Of a DNA stretch of 64,000 nucleotides, positions 19,319-28,225 are shown one piece after another; within the stretch, counting starts at the first letter, position 1; every line of letters begins with the position of its first letter. Under the pieces are notes generated by a model that was not told where the DNA came from, did no database searches, and saw nothing but the letters and a program-made list of their open reading frames with translations. The stretch lies in the NCBI GenBank assembly GCA_001899005.1, contig MKUW01000006.1, forward strand, positions 473,034 through 537,033, given 5' to 3'. The translations under genes were made by a program, and so were the position numbers. This DNA comes from Chloroflexi bacterium 44-23 (GTDB lineage Bacteria > Chloroflexota > Anaerolineae > Anaerolineales > Anaerolineaceae).

Positions 19319-20263
19319 ATGGAGCTCTATATTGTTTCTGATATCGGTGGCACTCAAATCAGGGTAGCCGCTCATGATTCAAGTACGCTTTCATGTATTG
19401 ATCAAAAAAAAATTGCCACGCAAAGGCAAGGTCAATACCCCATTCAAAGGTTAATAAATTTAATCAGGGATATTTCCAAAGATCATATCTTGAAAGCAAT
19501 TTCAATCGGAGTTCCAGGTTTTTTGGATCTTGAAAAAGGAATCATTTTAAATTGCCCCAACATACCGGGGTGGGTTAATTTTCCCATTAGACAAATTCTG
19601 ACTGAACAATTTAATGTGCCAATTTATATCAATAATGACGCTAATCTGGCGGCACTGGGAGAATGGAAATATGGTATTGGCCAGGGTCATAAAAACTTAC
19701 TGTACTTGACAATCAGTACAGGAATTGGCAGCGGAGTTATCATCAATAATCAATTACTACTAGGCACAAAGGGTTTAGCAGGTGAACTCGGTCATACCAC
19801 ACTGGAACCAAATGGTCCGCTATGTGGCTGCGGACAATATGGTCATCTGGAAGCGTTAGCTTCCGGAACTGCGATTAAGGCCTATGTTGAAGCCCAAATT
19901 GAGTCAGGCAGATCCAGCACTTTATCTGGTAGCATTAATTTTCAAGGAAATGATATTTTTCTGGCAGCCAGGAATGGTGACTCTTTGGCCTTCGAAGCGT
20001 ATCAAAGAGCTGGAAAATACCTTGGCATGGCCATCGCCAATTTTTTGCATATTTTCAATCCTTCAATCGTTATCCTGGGTGGAGGTGTTACCCAGGTGGG
20101 AGATTTACTTTTCAAGCCAACGGAAAGCTCACTCCGTGATCACGTCATTCGCCCAGAATACATCGACATGCTTCAACTTACAAAATCAAGCCTGGGAGAT
20201 GATGTTGGTCTCCAAGGAGCGCTGGCCTATCTGGTTCTGAATAACGGAAACCAAATAATATAA
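19319..20263 (+). CDS. ROK family sugar kinase (glucokinase-like)
   Basis: Probably phosphorylates glucose or a related hexose with ATP. The ATP site DIGGTQIR is at 8-15, a second phosphate loop TISTGIGSGV is mid-protein, and the ROK zinc motif is complete (GHTTLE, then LCGCGQYGHLEA). The 314-residue length and the absence of an N-terminal helix-turn-helix make it a kinase rather than a ROK repressor. Sugar specificity cannot be read with confidence. It is divergent from yvcK and appears to be transcribed from a promoter abutting its start codon. Confidence 0.9.
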   Translation: MELYIVSDIGGTQIRVAAHDSSTLSCIDQKKIATQRQGQYPIQRLINLIRDISKDHILKAISIGVPGFLDLEKGIILNCPNIPGWVNFPIRQILTEQFNVPIYINNDANLAALGEWKYGIGQGHKNLLYLTISTGIGSGVIINNQLLLGTKGLAGELGHTTLEPNGPLCGCGQYGHLEALASGTAIKAYVEAQIESGRSSTLSGSINFQGNDIFLAARNGDSLAFEAYQRAGKYLGMAIANFLHIFNPSIVILGGGVTQVGDLLFKPTESSLRDHVIRPEYIDMLQLTKSSLGDDVGLQGALAYLVLNNGNQII

Positions 20264-20343
20264 GACATTTTTCTACCAAACAAATTTCAAAAACAATCTT
20301 TATAATCGTTTTCAAACCATCAAAATAATCCAGGAGGAAATGA

Positions 20344-21660
20344 ATGAAAACCCTAAATGTTCCAGGCCCAAAGGCCAAGCATCTGATTGAACGTGATCGT
20401 GCTGTAGTCTCGCCATCATACCCGCGCGGTTATCCATTCGTCATGGATCATGGTAAAGGGACTGAAGTCTGGGATGTAGACGGAAATCGTTATCTTGATT
20501 TTGCGGCCGGCATTGCAGTTGCGGCCACTGGCCACAGTCATCCGGCAGTAGTAAAAGGAATCCAAGAGCAAGCGGAAAAATTCATTCATATTTCTTCTGA
20601 CTTTTACCATGAAAAATGGATTCAACTTTCCGAAAAATTGAATGAGATTTCTCCTTTCAAAGAAGACGCACTTTGCTTCTTGACTAATTCCGGAACTGAA
20701 AGTATCGAGGGTGCCATTAAATTAGCCCGCTACCATACCGACAGATCCTCATTTATTGGTTTCTTAGGCGGATTTCATGGGCGCACAATCGGCGCGGTTA
20801 CATTTACAGCCAGCAAAAGAGCCTATAAACGCGGCTTTTTCCCATTAATGAGTGGTGTCGTTCATGCACCATTCCCGGACCCTTATCATCCTATGCTCGA
20901 CCTTACCGATGGTGAGGATTATGGCGAACGGGTGGTACGCTATCTTGAAGAACAGATTCTGGAAAAACTTTTGCCCCCTTCAGAAGTTGCCGGGATCCTG
21001 GTCGAACCCATTCAAGGAGAAGGCGGTTACATCGTCCCGCCTCCCGGTTTTTTCCCTGCTTTGCGTAAATTATGTGATCAGTATGGAATTTTGTTAATTG
21101 TAGATGAGGTCCAATCCGGAATGGGCCGGACGGGCAAATGGTGGGCAATTGAGAATTTTGGCGTAGAGCCTGATATCGTCACATCTGCCAAAGGAATCGC
21201 CTCCGGGATGCCTTTGGGGGCACTCATTACGCGCAAATCAGTAATGGATTGGCCAAAAGGATCCCATGGCAATACGTATGGTGGTAACCCAATCTCATGT
21301 GTTGCAGCATTGGCGACTATTGAAGCCATTGAAAATGGTTACATGGAAAATACACAAAAAACCGGTGCCTATGCCATCCAAAAATTAAAAGAAATGCAAT
21401 CCCGTCATCCTTCAATTGGCGAAGTAAGAGGTATGGGTTTCATGATCGGAATTGAGTTTGTAAAAGATCAGGCCACCCGGAAATCTGATGAAGAACTGCG
21501 TGATAGAATTGTTGACCTGGCTTTTGAACACGGGTTGTTAACGTTGGGTTGCGGAAAAAGTGTTATTCGCATTTCCCCTCCTCTTTGTACAACACCTGCA
21601 CAGATAGACGAAGGGTTTGAAATTTTGGAAGAGGCCATTACAATAGCAGAAAATGGATAA
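20344..21660 (+). CDS. class III PLP aminotransferase (GABA/acetylornithine aminotransferase family)
   Basis: Fold-type I transaminase of 438 residues. The PLP-binding region NSGTESIEGAIKLAR, the GGFHGRT loop, the conserved DEVQSGMGRTG and the SAKGIASGMPLGA segment with the Schiff-base Lys are all present. An AGGAGGAAATG ribosome site precedes the ATG. The family covers 4-aminobutyrate, acetylornithine and broad-specificity amino acid transaminases or racemases; without arginine-biosynthesis neighbours the substrate is open. Nine bases separate it from the histidine kinase gene, so they are probably cotranscribed. Confidence 0.88.
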   Translation: MKTLNVPGPKAKHLIERDRAVVSPSYPRGYPFVMDHGKGTEVWDVDGNRYLDFAAGIAVAATGHSHPAVVKGIQEQAEKFIHISSDFYHEKWIQLSEKLNEISPFKEDALCFLTNSGTESIEGAIKLARYHTDRSSFIGFLGGFHGRTIGAVTFTASKRAYKRGFFPLMSGVVHAPFPDPYHPMLDLTDGEDYGERVVRYLEEQILEKLLPPSEVAGILVEPIQGEGGYIVPPPGFFPALRKLCDQYGILLIVDEVQSGMGRTGKWWAIENFGVEPDIVTSAKGIASGMPLGALITRKSVMDWPKGSHGNTYGGNPISCVAALATIEAIENGYMENTQKTGAYAIQKLKEMQSRHPSIGEVRGMGFMIGIEFVKDQATRKSDEELRDRIVDLAFEHGLLTLGCGKSVIRISPPLCTTPAQIDEGFEILEEAITIAENG

Positions 21661-21669
21661 GACTTCCTG

Positions 21670-23241
21670 ATGCTGCCAGATTATCGCGTTCGCCAACGAG
21701 ATTATTTACTTGAAATTGCCAGAGCTTTAGCTGAAGAGCTCAACCTGGACAAGCTGCTTGAGCACGTATTGAAGGTCTCAATTGAAATGCTGGCAGGTCA
21801 GGCTGGCTTCATTGCACTGAGTGACAACCATGGCTGGAAAGTGCGGGTTTGGGCAGGGCTTCCTAAGGAATTGGTCAAGTATATTGAGCCTTACCTGGCC
21901 AATATTCCTGAAGTTGACAACGATCCTTACCAGATGGAATTAACTCATATTAATCGTCTGATTCAGGAACTGGCTAATTCTGGCAGCTTTGGCTTATTGA
22001 ACGGAGTTGGTTTACCTCTGGTCGCTCGTAATCAAGCCATTGGGGTCATTTACATCTTTCGTAGTTATTCCGGCTCATTCTCAAGTAACGACCGCGTGGT
22101 TTTGAGCAGCTTTGCGAATCAAGCAGCCGTGGCTGTCCGAAATGCACAACTCTATAATCAAGTCAGCCAGGAAAAGCAAAGGATGTCAGCTCTCCTGGAT
22201 TCGGCGGCAGACGGTATTATGATTTTGAATGCAGACCTGAAAATTGAGCGAATAAACCCTGCTTTTACACGCTTATTTGGCAGCAGTGAAAAGAACATTC
22301 TCCTTCAAGAACATCAGAAAGTCATTCGTTGGGCCTCGCCTCCAACTGGGATTACGCTCGAAGAAGCGGTGGCAAGCGGCTGGCCGTTAACCTCTCACGC
22401 CCACTTATATGTAGAAGGCGACCTAATAAGTGGTTTTCAACAACCAAAAATCCCTGTTGGCATCACCTATGCCCCTCTGATCTCATCAGAGGGAGTCTTA
22501 CTGAATATCATCGCGACTTTACGTGATATTACGCGCTTTCGACAGGCTGAAGAATTAAAATCAACATTTATTTCCATTATCAGCCATGAACTAAAGACGC
22601 CTGTTGCGCTCATTAAAGGGTATGTAAGCACTTTGCGCAGAGACGATGCGCGTTGGGATCGTTCGATAATTGATGAAAGTTTGACGGTTATCGAAGATGA
22701 GGCAGACCGGTTGAGCCTGTTGATTGAAAACATGCTGGATGCTTCACGGCTCCAGATCGGTGGACTCTCTCTCAAGAAATCCGACATATCCTTACCAAAA
22801 GTCGTTGAGCGATTAGCAACCCGCTTTCAGACCCAATCTTCCAAACATAGTTTCGTGGTTGATTTTCCCGAAGATTTTCCCTGCATTTTGGTGGATGAAA
22901 TACGAATTGAGCAAGTCATTTCCAACCTGATTTCAAATGCAATTAAATATGCTCCAGAAGGCGAGATCCGCATTTCCGGACAAACCCGGCCGCAGATTGT
23001 GATTGTATGCATAAGTGATCAAGGTCCGGGAATTGCGGCTGAGGATATTCCCCATATCTTTGACCGGTTTTACCGTGCACCTGAAATGGCAAAACACACC
23101 AAAGGAGCGGGATTGGGTTTGTTTTTAACCCGTTCCATCATCGAAGGGCACGGTGGTTCCATTTGGGTTGACCCGGAATCCGGCAAAGGTGCCAGAATTT
23201 GTTTTTCATTACCACGTACAACTTTTCTCCAAAACCCCTGA
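21670..23241 (+). CDS. GAF-PAS sensor histidine kinase
   Basis: A soluble sensor kinase of 523 residues with no membrane segment. A GAF domain covers about 15-160, a PAS domain about 172-290, and the HisKA dimerisation domain has the phosphoacceptor His306 in ISHELKTP. The ATPase domain shows the N box NLISNAIKYAP, G1 DQGPGI and G2 GAGLGLFL. No response regulator gene is adjacent, so it is an orphan here. It follows the aminotransferase gene by 9 bases. The signal sensed is unknown; GAF domains bind small molecules or cofactors. Confidence 0.93.
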   Translation: MLPDYRVRQRDYLLEIARALAEELNLDKLLEHVLKVSIEMLAGQAGFIALSDNHGWKVRVWAGLPKELVKYIEPYLANIPEVDNDPYQMELTHINRLIQELANSGSFGLLNGVGLPLVARNQAIGVIYIFRSYSGSFSSNDRVVLSSFANQAAVAVRNAQLYNQVSQEKQRMSALLDSAADGIMILNADLKIERINPAFTRLFGSSEKNILLQEHQKVIRWASPPTGITLEEAVASGWPLTSHAHLYVEGDLISGFQQPKIPVGITYAPLISSEGVLLNIIATLRDITRFRQAEELKSTFISIISHELKTPVALIKGYVSTLRRDDARWDRSIIDESLTVIEDEADRLSLLIENMLDASRLQIGGLSLKKSDISLPKVVERLATRFQTQSSKHSFVVDFPEDFPCILVDEIRIEQVISNLISNAIKYAPEGEIRISGQTRPQIVIVCISDQGPGIAAEDIPHIFDRFYRAPEMAKHTKGAGLGLFLTRSIIEGHGGSIWVDPESGKGARICFSLPRTTFLQNP

Positions 23242-23246
23242 ACGCT

Positions 23247-23261
23247 GGTGATATAATCACC
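23247..23261 (+). promoter_or_regulatory. palindromic -10 region before the CpXC gene
   Basis: GGTGATATAATCACC is an inverted repeat (GGTGAT, 3-base centre, ATCACC) that contains a perfect TATAAT. It lies about 30 bases upstream of the CpXC start. A repressor binding here would cover the -10; alternatively the symmetry is chance. Confidence 0.4.
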
Positions 23262-23291
23262 TCTAAATATAGATTATAGGGAGGCAAGAAT

Positions 23292-24647
23292 ATGCCAAAG
23301 ACACAAGTAAGCTGCCCACGTTGCCGCGCTCCAATTGCTGCAGAAATTCAACAACTTTTTGATTTGAACACTGACCCACAGGCTAAACAAAAATTGTTAA
23401 GTGGCTCCGCAAATATGATTCAATGCCCTGCCTGTGGTTACCAAGGAATCTACCCAACCCCGATTGTTTACCATGACCCGGACAAAGAATTACTTTTAAC
23501 TTATTTTCCACCTGAACTGGCAGTAGCTCTCAACCAACAAGAAAAAATGATCGGCCCATTGATTAATCAGGTAGTAAACAATTTAGCGCCAGAAAAACGC
23601 AAGGCTTATCTGTTCCAGGCAAAAAGCATGTTAACGTACCAGACCTTGCTTGAGACTATTTTACAGGCCGATGGTATCACCAAAGAAATGCTTGAAGAGC
23701 AGCAGAAAAAAATGAGTTTGATACAGCGTCTTGTTTCCACCCCTACTGCTGAATCTCGTAAGGAAATTATGGTGCAAGAAGAAGAATTGATAGATGAAAC
23801 ATTTTTTGCACTGCTTAATCGACTGGTGGAAGCGAGTCTATCTCAAGGAGATAAGCAATCTGCGCAACAATTGGCTGTATTCCAGCAAGAATTGTTAACT
23901 GAAACCAAGGTTGGTCAAAAAATCCAGGCGCAAATGAAAGAATCTCAGCAGGCAATGACAGATTTGCAGAATCTGGCCAAAGATGGATTAACCCGTGAGA
24001 AATTGTTGGAGTTGTTAGTAAATTCGCCCAGCGAAATCTACACAACCACTTTAATCGGTATGGTTCGCAGTGGGTTAGATTATGAGTTCTTCACAATGCT
24101 TTCAACAAAAATTGATCAAAGCCAGGATGAAGCCGAAAAAGCCAAATTATCAACACTGCGGGATTTTCTGCTGGACGCAGTCAAGCAAATTGATGAGCAG
24201 ATTCAACTTGAAATGAAAAACGCCCGAGAAATGGTAGAAAAGATCGTGGCAGCGCCATCAATTGAGGCTGGTTTACAGCAATATGGCAATCAAGTTAATG
24301 AATTCTTCGTTGAGGCAGTTCAAAATGCACTTGAAGAAGCCAGGAAAGAATCTGACCTCGATAAAATTACAAAGTTAAACCAACTCAACCAAATGATTGA
24401 AGCAGCGAATACCCCACCAGAAGCCATTCAATTTATCGAAGAACTATTACGAACTGAAAATGATGATCAGGTAAAAGAAAAACTAAATACCAACATCGGT
24501 AAAGTAGATGACGAATTTCTGCAATTATTGACCGGTGTCATTTCGCAATCCGAGGAACAAGGTCAACAACCTCAATTAGTTGAGAAATTAAAACAGATTC
24601 AAAAGATAGCATTGCGCGCTGTCATGGCGAAAAATCTTAAGGGTTAA
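23292..24647 (+). CDS. CpXC-domain protein with a long helical extension
   Basis: The N-terminal CpXC domain has two CxxC knuckles, C8/C11 and C45/C48 (CPACG), expected to bind one metal. After about residue 130 the protein is almost wholly charged, Gln/Glu-rich helix up to residue 451, suggesting coiled coils or a helical repeat. No signal peptide or membrane segment is present. GGGAGG lies 6 bases before the ATG. CpXC domains have no agreed biochemical function. The gene stands between a histidine kinase and a bidirectional terminator, with its own probable promoter. Confidence 0.8.
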   Translation: MPKTQVSCPRCRAPIAAEIQQLFDLNTDPQAKQKLLSGSANMIQCPACGYQGIYPTPIVYHDPDKELLLTYFPPELAVALNQQEKMIGPLINQVVNNLAPEKRKAYLFQAKSMLTYQTLLETILQADGITKEMLEEQQKKMSLIQRLVSTPTAESRKEIMVQEEELIDETFFALLNRLVEASLSQGDKQSAQQLAVFQQELLTETKVGQKIQAQMKESQQAMTDLQNLAKDGLTREKLLELLVNSPSEIYTTTLIGMVRSGLDYEFFTMLSTKIDQSQDEAEKAKLSTLRDFLLDAVKQIDEQIQLEMKNAREMVEKIVAAPSIEAGLQQYGNQVNEFFVEAVQNALEEARKESDLDKITKLNQLNQMIEAANTPPEAIQFIEELLRTENDDQVKEKLNTNIGKVDDEFLQLLTGVISQSEEQGQQPQLVEKLKQIQKIALRAVMAKNLKG

Positions 24648-24666
24648 TCGCACACAAAAGTAATTG

Positions 24667-24702
24667 AAAAAAGGAGCTGACTTTTAGATCAGCTCCTTTT
24701 TT
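24667..24702. terminator. bidirectional intrinsic terminator
   Basis: AAAAAAGGAGCTGA and TCAGCTCCTTTTTT form a perfect 14-bp stem around an 8-nt loop, with T-runs in both directions. It ends the CpXC gene on the plus strand and the tRNA-Glu transcript on the minus strand. Confidence 0.95.
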
Positions 24703-24713
24703 GCTATCGCCTG

Positions 24714-24786
24714 TGCCCCCAGAGAGATTCGAACTCTCGTTTTAGCCTTGAAAGGGCTGCGTCCTAGTCCCCTAGACGATGGGGGC
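24714..24786 (-). tRNA. tRNA-Glu (anticodon UUC)
   Basis: The 73-nt cloverleaf has a perfect acceptor stem (GCCCCCA / TGGGGGC), D arm GTCTAGGGGACTAGGAC, anticodon loop CTTTCAA with TTC, and T arm GAGAG-TTCGAAT-CTCTC. The closing pair of the anticodon stem appears as a C-A mismatch (positions 27 and 43). The 3' CCA is not encoded. Confidence 0.95.
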
Positions 24787-24800
24787 AAATAACGAACAAA

Positions 24801-24829
24801 ATTTTATCAGATGCCTAAAAGTTGGTCAA
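24801..24829 (-). promoter_or_regulatory. sigma-70-type promoter of tRNA-Glu
   Basis: On the minus strand TTGACC (complement of 24824-24829) and TAAAAT (complement of 24801-24806) are separated by exactly 17 bases. The -10 ends 14 bases before the mature tRNA. Confidence 0.8.
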
Positions 24830-24859
24830 GGGATGAACGCACATTCAGTTAATAAATCC

Positions 24860-25522
24860 TCACACCGCTTCGACCAAATCTGGGCTATCTACACGCCCTG
24901 AGTTGACTTTTGGGCTGACTTCATGCGCTATCATCTGAGTTGCGTCAAAAGGAGCCAGCATTGCTTTAATCTCGGTGATGGGTTTATTGTCAAGATAAGC
25001 CCACATGTTTTCCTTGTCCAGCATAATTGGCATCCGATCGTGTATTGGTGCGACCAGCTCATTTGCCGGGCAAGTGATGATCGAACCACTCCACAACTCA
25101 GAACCTTCCGGAGAATGCCAGATTTCGTAAATTCCAGCCAAAGCAAAGATCTCCCGATCTTCCAGTTGAAAATAATAAGGGGTCGAAATCTTGCTTTTCG
25201 CGCTGCGTTTCCATTCATAAAAACCATCCGCTAAAATTAAACACCGCCGGCGCAAAAACGCATTTTTAAATGAAGGTTTTTCAAGAACCGTTTCAGAACG
25301 AGCATTGATCATTTTACTACCGATGCTGACATCTTTGGCCCAACTCGGAACCAATCCCCAATAAAGAAACTCCATTTTTTTTGTGACGGGGTTGATGACA
25401 GCCGGAATCGCCTGTGTCGGGGCAATATTATAGCGTGGCTCCCAATCCTCGGGAATATCGGTTATACCCAGTGAAAGCTGCAATTCATTGGCTTTATATG
25501 ACAATGTAAACCTTCCGCACAT
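24860..25522 (-). CDS. SOS response-associated peptidase (SRAP/YedK/HMCES family)
   Basis: Protects abasic sites in single-stranded DNA by covalent capture through its N-terminal cysteine. The start was set at the ATG at 25522 because Cys2 (MCGRFTLS) must become N-terminal after Met removal; the frame itself runs on to 25576. Other active-site residues fit: N73 in NARSET, E103 in GFYEWK and H161 in HDRMP. The length of 220 is normal. It is divergent from the formiminotransferase gene, with a GTGAGA/TCTCAC inverted repeat between them. Confidence 0.95.
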   Translation of the reverse strand: MCGRFTLSYKANELQLSLGITDIPEDWEPRYNIAPTQAIPAVINPVTKKMEFLYWGLVPSWAKDVSIGSKMINARSETVLEKPSFKNAFLRRRCLILADGFYEWKRSAKSKISTPYYFQLEDREIFALAGIYEIWHSPEGSELWSGSIITCPANELVAPIHDRMPIMLDKENMWAYLDNKPITEIKAMLAPFDATQMIAHEVSPKVNSGRVDSPDLVEAV

Positions 25523-25548
25523 AAACACATCCTTTTCAATTAACGCGA

Positions 25549-25576
25549 GTGAGACATTATAATAATAACATCTCAC
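25549..25576. promoter_or_regulatory. inverted repeat between the SRAP and formiminotransferase genes
   Basis: GTGAGA (25549-25554) and TCTCAC (25571-25576) are exact inverted repeats 16 bases apart, flanking an AT-rich block that could hold a -10. Its position suits an operator for either divergent gene. A damage-responsive role is only a guess. Confidence 0.35.
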
Positions 25577-25594
25577 CTGTATGGAGGCAAAAAC

Positions 25595-27136
25595 ATGACC
25601 AACCCCTTAATCGAATGTATTCCTAACTTTTCTGAGGCACGCCGTCCTGAAGTCGTCCAGAAGATCATCGAATCGATCCAGGGGGTAGCCGGAATCCACC
25701 TTCTAGATCGGCATTCCGACCTGGATCACAATCGCACAGTGATCACGTATGTAGGCAACCCGGCTGCTGTGTCAGAGGCTGCGTTTGCGTCCATCAAAAC
25801 CGCAGCTGAATTAATAGACCTCAACCAGCACCAAGGTGAACATCCTCGCATTGGCGCTACCGATGTGGTTCCTTTTGTGCCCATCCGCGATACCAGTATT
25901 CAGGATTGTGTCAGGCTGGCAGAAAACCTGGCGAAACGCGTGGCAGATGAATTAAATATTCCAGTTTTTCTTTATGAAGAAGCTGCCAGAATTTCAGAAA
26001 AGCAAAACCTCGAAAATATTCGTAAGGGACAGTTTGAAGCACTGAAAGAAGAAATTGGCTCAAGCCCCGTACGAACACCTGATTATGGACCAAGCGAGCT
26101 CGGATCTGCAGGTGCCACAGTAATCGGAGTACGCCAGCCATTAATTGCCTTTAATATCTATCTGACCACCGATGATGTCAGCATTGCCCAAAAAATTGGA
26201 CGCGCAGTGCGCCATTCATCGGGTGGCTTGCGTTACGTAAAAGGTATGGGAGTTCTGGTCGAAGGCAAAGCTCAAGTTTCCATGAACCTGACCAATTTCA
26301 GCAAAACTCCGATTGCACGGGTTGTCGAATTTGTGCGGCGCGAAGCTGCCCGCTATGGTGTGGCGATTCACCATTCTGAACTGGTAGGGCTTATTCCCCA
26401 AACAGCATTAATTGACGCGGCCCAATGGTATTTACAATTAGATGGTTTTGAAACCAAACAAATCCTCGAGCAACGTCTTTTTGATGAAAGGCAAGAAAAT
26501 ACTGAAAATGCCAACAAAGAAGAGAGCTTTCTCAACCAGTTGGCTTCAGCCGATCCCGCCCCCGGCGGAGGCTCAGCAGCTGCCTACAGTGCTGCTATGG
26601 GAGCCGCACTCACAACCATGGTATCTCGATTAACGCTTGGCCGCAAGAAATATGCTGATGTTCACGCTCAAATGCAAACACTTGAGGAAGAATCAATTCA
26701 GTTACAAACAGAATTGACCACTGCTATACAGGAAGATGCAGATGCATTTATCCAGGTAATGGAAGCTTTTAAAAAACCAAAATCAACACCTGAGGAAATT
26801 GTACAACGCAATAATGCCATTCAAGCGGCCACCATTCAAGCAGCTGAATTGCCATTCCGCGCGGCTCAAAAGGCATTACAGATTATGAAAAATGCTTTTC
26901 AAGCCGCCAGAATTGGCAACATCAATACAATTTCGGATGCCGCATCAGGGGTAATATTTGCTCGGGCAGGTTTACGAAGTGCGTGTATAAATGTTCGCAC
27001 CAATACGCTATCAATTCAGGATCAAAACAAAGTTGACCAACTCCTTGCATCTGTCCGCCAATTAGAAAAAGAAGCTGCCGAAATCGAAGAACAACTCACA
27101 TTACTCTTGCAAGAACGGGGTGGGTTTCCAAATTAA
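25595..27136 (+). CDS. ftcD: fused formiminotransferase-cyclodeaminase
   Basis: Moves the formimino group from formiminoglutamate to tetrahydrofolate and then releases ammonia to give methenyl-THF. Residues 1 to about 300 form the two formiminotransferase subdomains, starting IECIPNFSEARR, with the catalytic-His region HPRIGATDVVPF near residue 88. Residues from about 310 to 513 form the cyclodeaminase, starting SADPAPGGGSAAAYSAAMG. Both halves look complete. The bifunctional fusion is best known from animals but occurs in some bacteria. No other histidine-degradation gene is nearby. Its stop codon overlaps the start of the M23 gene by one base. Confidence 0.93.
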   Translation: MTNPLIECIPNFSEARRPEVVQKIIESIQGVAGIHLLDRHSDLDHNRTVITYVGNPAAVSEAAFASIKTAAELIDLNQHQGEHPRIGATDVVPFVPIRDTSIQDCVRLAENLAKRVADELNIPVFLYEEAARISEKQNLENIRKGQFEALKEEIGSSPVRTPDYGPSELGSAGATVIGVRQPLIAFNIYLTTDDVSIAQKIGRAVRHSSGGLRYVKGMGVLVEGKAQVSMNLTNFSKTPIARVVEFVRREAARYGVAIHHSELVGLIPQTALIDAAQWYLQLDGFETKQILEQRLFDERQENTENANKEESFLNQLASADPAPGGGSAAAYSAAMGAALTTMVSRLTLGRKKYADVHAQMQTLEEESIQLQTELTTAIQEDADAFIQVMEAFKKPKSTPEEIVQRNNAIQAATIQAAELPFRAAQKALQIMKNAFQAARIGNINTISDAASGVIFARAGLRSACINVRTNTLSIQDQNKVDQLLASVRQLEKEAAEIEEQLTLLLQERGGFPN

Positions 27137-28191
27137 TGAGCAGAATCTGGCCTGTGATCGCCGTTTTTTGGCTGTTCATGATGAGCGCTTGCAATCCAGA
27201 TGCAAGTGTCAATGTGCCTACGAAAAAGACAAACGAAGCAATTATCATTACCACTACTTCATTTCCCTATTCTACTCAAATAGCCACCGAAACCCGGATT
27301 CTGCCAACTCACACCAGGACAGCAACCATTTCATCCACGCGAACATTAGAACCAGCAGCCAATCCGTCCTCCACAACACCGGCAATGAGTTTCTCCTCAA
27401 ACGATACAACTAAACCTTTTTTGCCAATCTTCAATTTTCCTATTTCTGAGAATTACAACCAAACGATCGATTCATCGTATCGATATGGTACAACCCAAAA
27501 TGGAGCACGCCTGCCCCATGACGGTGTTGAATTTTATAATGAATATGGCACACCGGTCATAGCGGCATTAAATGGAACTGTTGTGTTTGCTGGATCTGAC
27601 GAAAAAGAACTTTGGGGACGATTTAAAGACTATTATGGAAATATGGTAATTATTGAACATTCACCTGTTCCAGCCGGTCCTAATTTCTACAGTTTATATG
27701 CCCACCTTTCCAAGATCAACGTAAGAACTGGTGAGGTTGTCTCATCAGGTCACAAAATTGGTGAAGTAGGCTTTAGCGGCGGTGCCATTGGCAGTCACCT
27801 GCACTTTGAAGTAAGGGTCGGGCAACCTCTCTTAGCGAATACCAGTAACCCTGAGTTGTATTTACCTTTAGGGACTGACGCTTCAGGCGTATCTATGGGG
27901 ATTTTGGCAGGGCGGATTTTGGATGCAAGTGGATTAATTGTGGAGGATGCCGGCATTAACATTCAAGCGATGCGGAATGATCAGGTTGATCCTGATCAAA
28001 TACCCACCTATTTAACTAGCTACACGAAAGGCATGCCCCTCAATACGGGAGTTGGAGAAAACTTCGTGATTTCAAATCTGGAGGAAGGCGAATATCGTCT
28101 TACTGTATACATCTCAGGAAGCCTGCAGGAGAGATTTGTGAGAGTGTTCGCCGACCAAATCACATTTATCACCATACAGCCAAAAAATTGA
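27136..28191 (+). CDS. M23 family metallopeptidase lipoprotein
   Basis: Likely an envelope peptidoglycan endopeptidase or an amidase activator. The signal peptide ends in a lipobox with Cys19 (MMSAC), followed by a Ser/Thr-rich linker to about 100. The LytM-type domain has H128 (HDGVE), H190 in YAHL and H221/H223 in HLHFE. The usual Asp ligand of HxxxD is Glu132 here, a conservative change that may alter metal binding. A C-terminal beta domain of about 90 residues follows, perhaps carboxypeptidase-regulatory-like. It is coupled to ftcD by overlapping stop and start codons, though no functional link is evident. Confidence 0.88.
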   Translation: MSRIWPVIAVFWLFMMSACNPDASVNVPTKKTNEAIIITTTSFPYSTQIATETRILPTHTRTATISSTRTLEPAANPSSTTPAMSFSSNDTTKPFLPIFNFPISENYNQTIDSSYRYGTTQNGARLPHDGVEFYNEYGTPVIAALNGTVVFAGSDEKELWGRFKDYYGNMVIIEHSPVPAGPNFYSLYAHLSKINVRTGEVVSSGHKIGEVGFSGGAIGSHLHFEVRVGQPLLANTSNPELYLPLGTDASGVSMGILAGRILDASGLIVEDAGINIQAMRNDQVDPDQIPTYLTSYTKGMPLNTGVGENFVISNLEEGEYRLTVYISGSLQERFVRVFADQITFITIQPKN

Positions 28192-28225
28192 ATTGCTGAA
28201 TGTTGCTTTTCAAAGATTCAATTGA

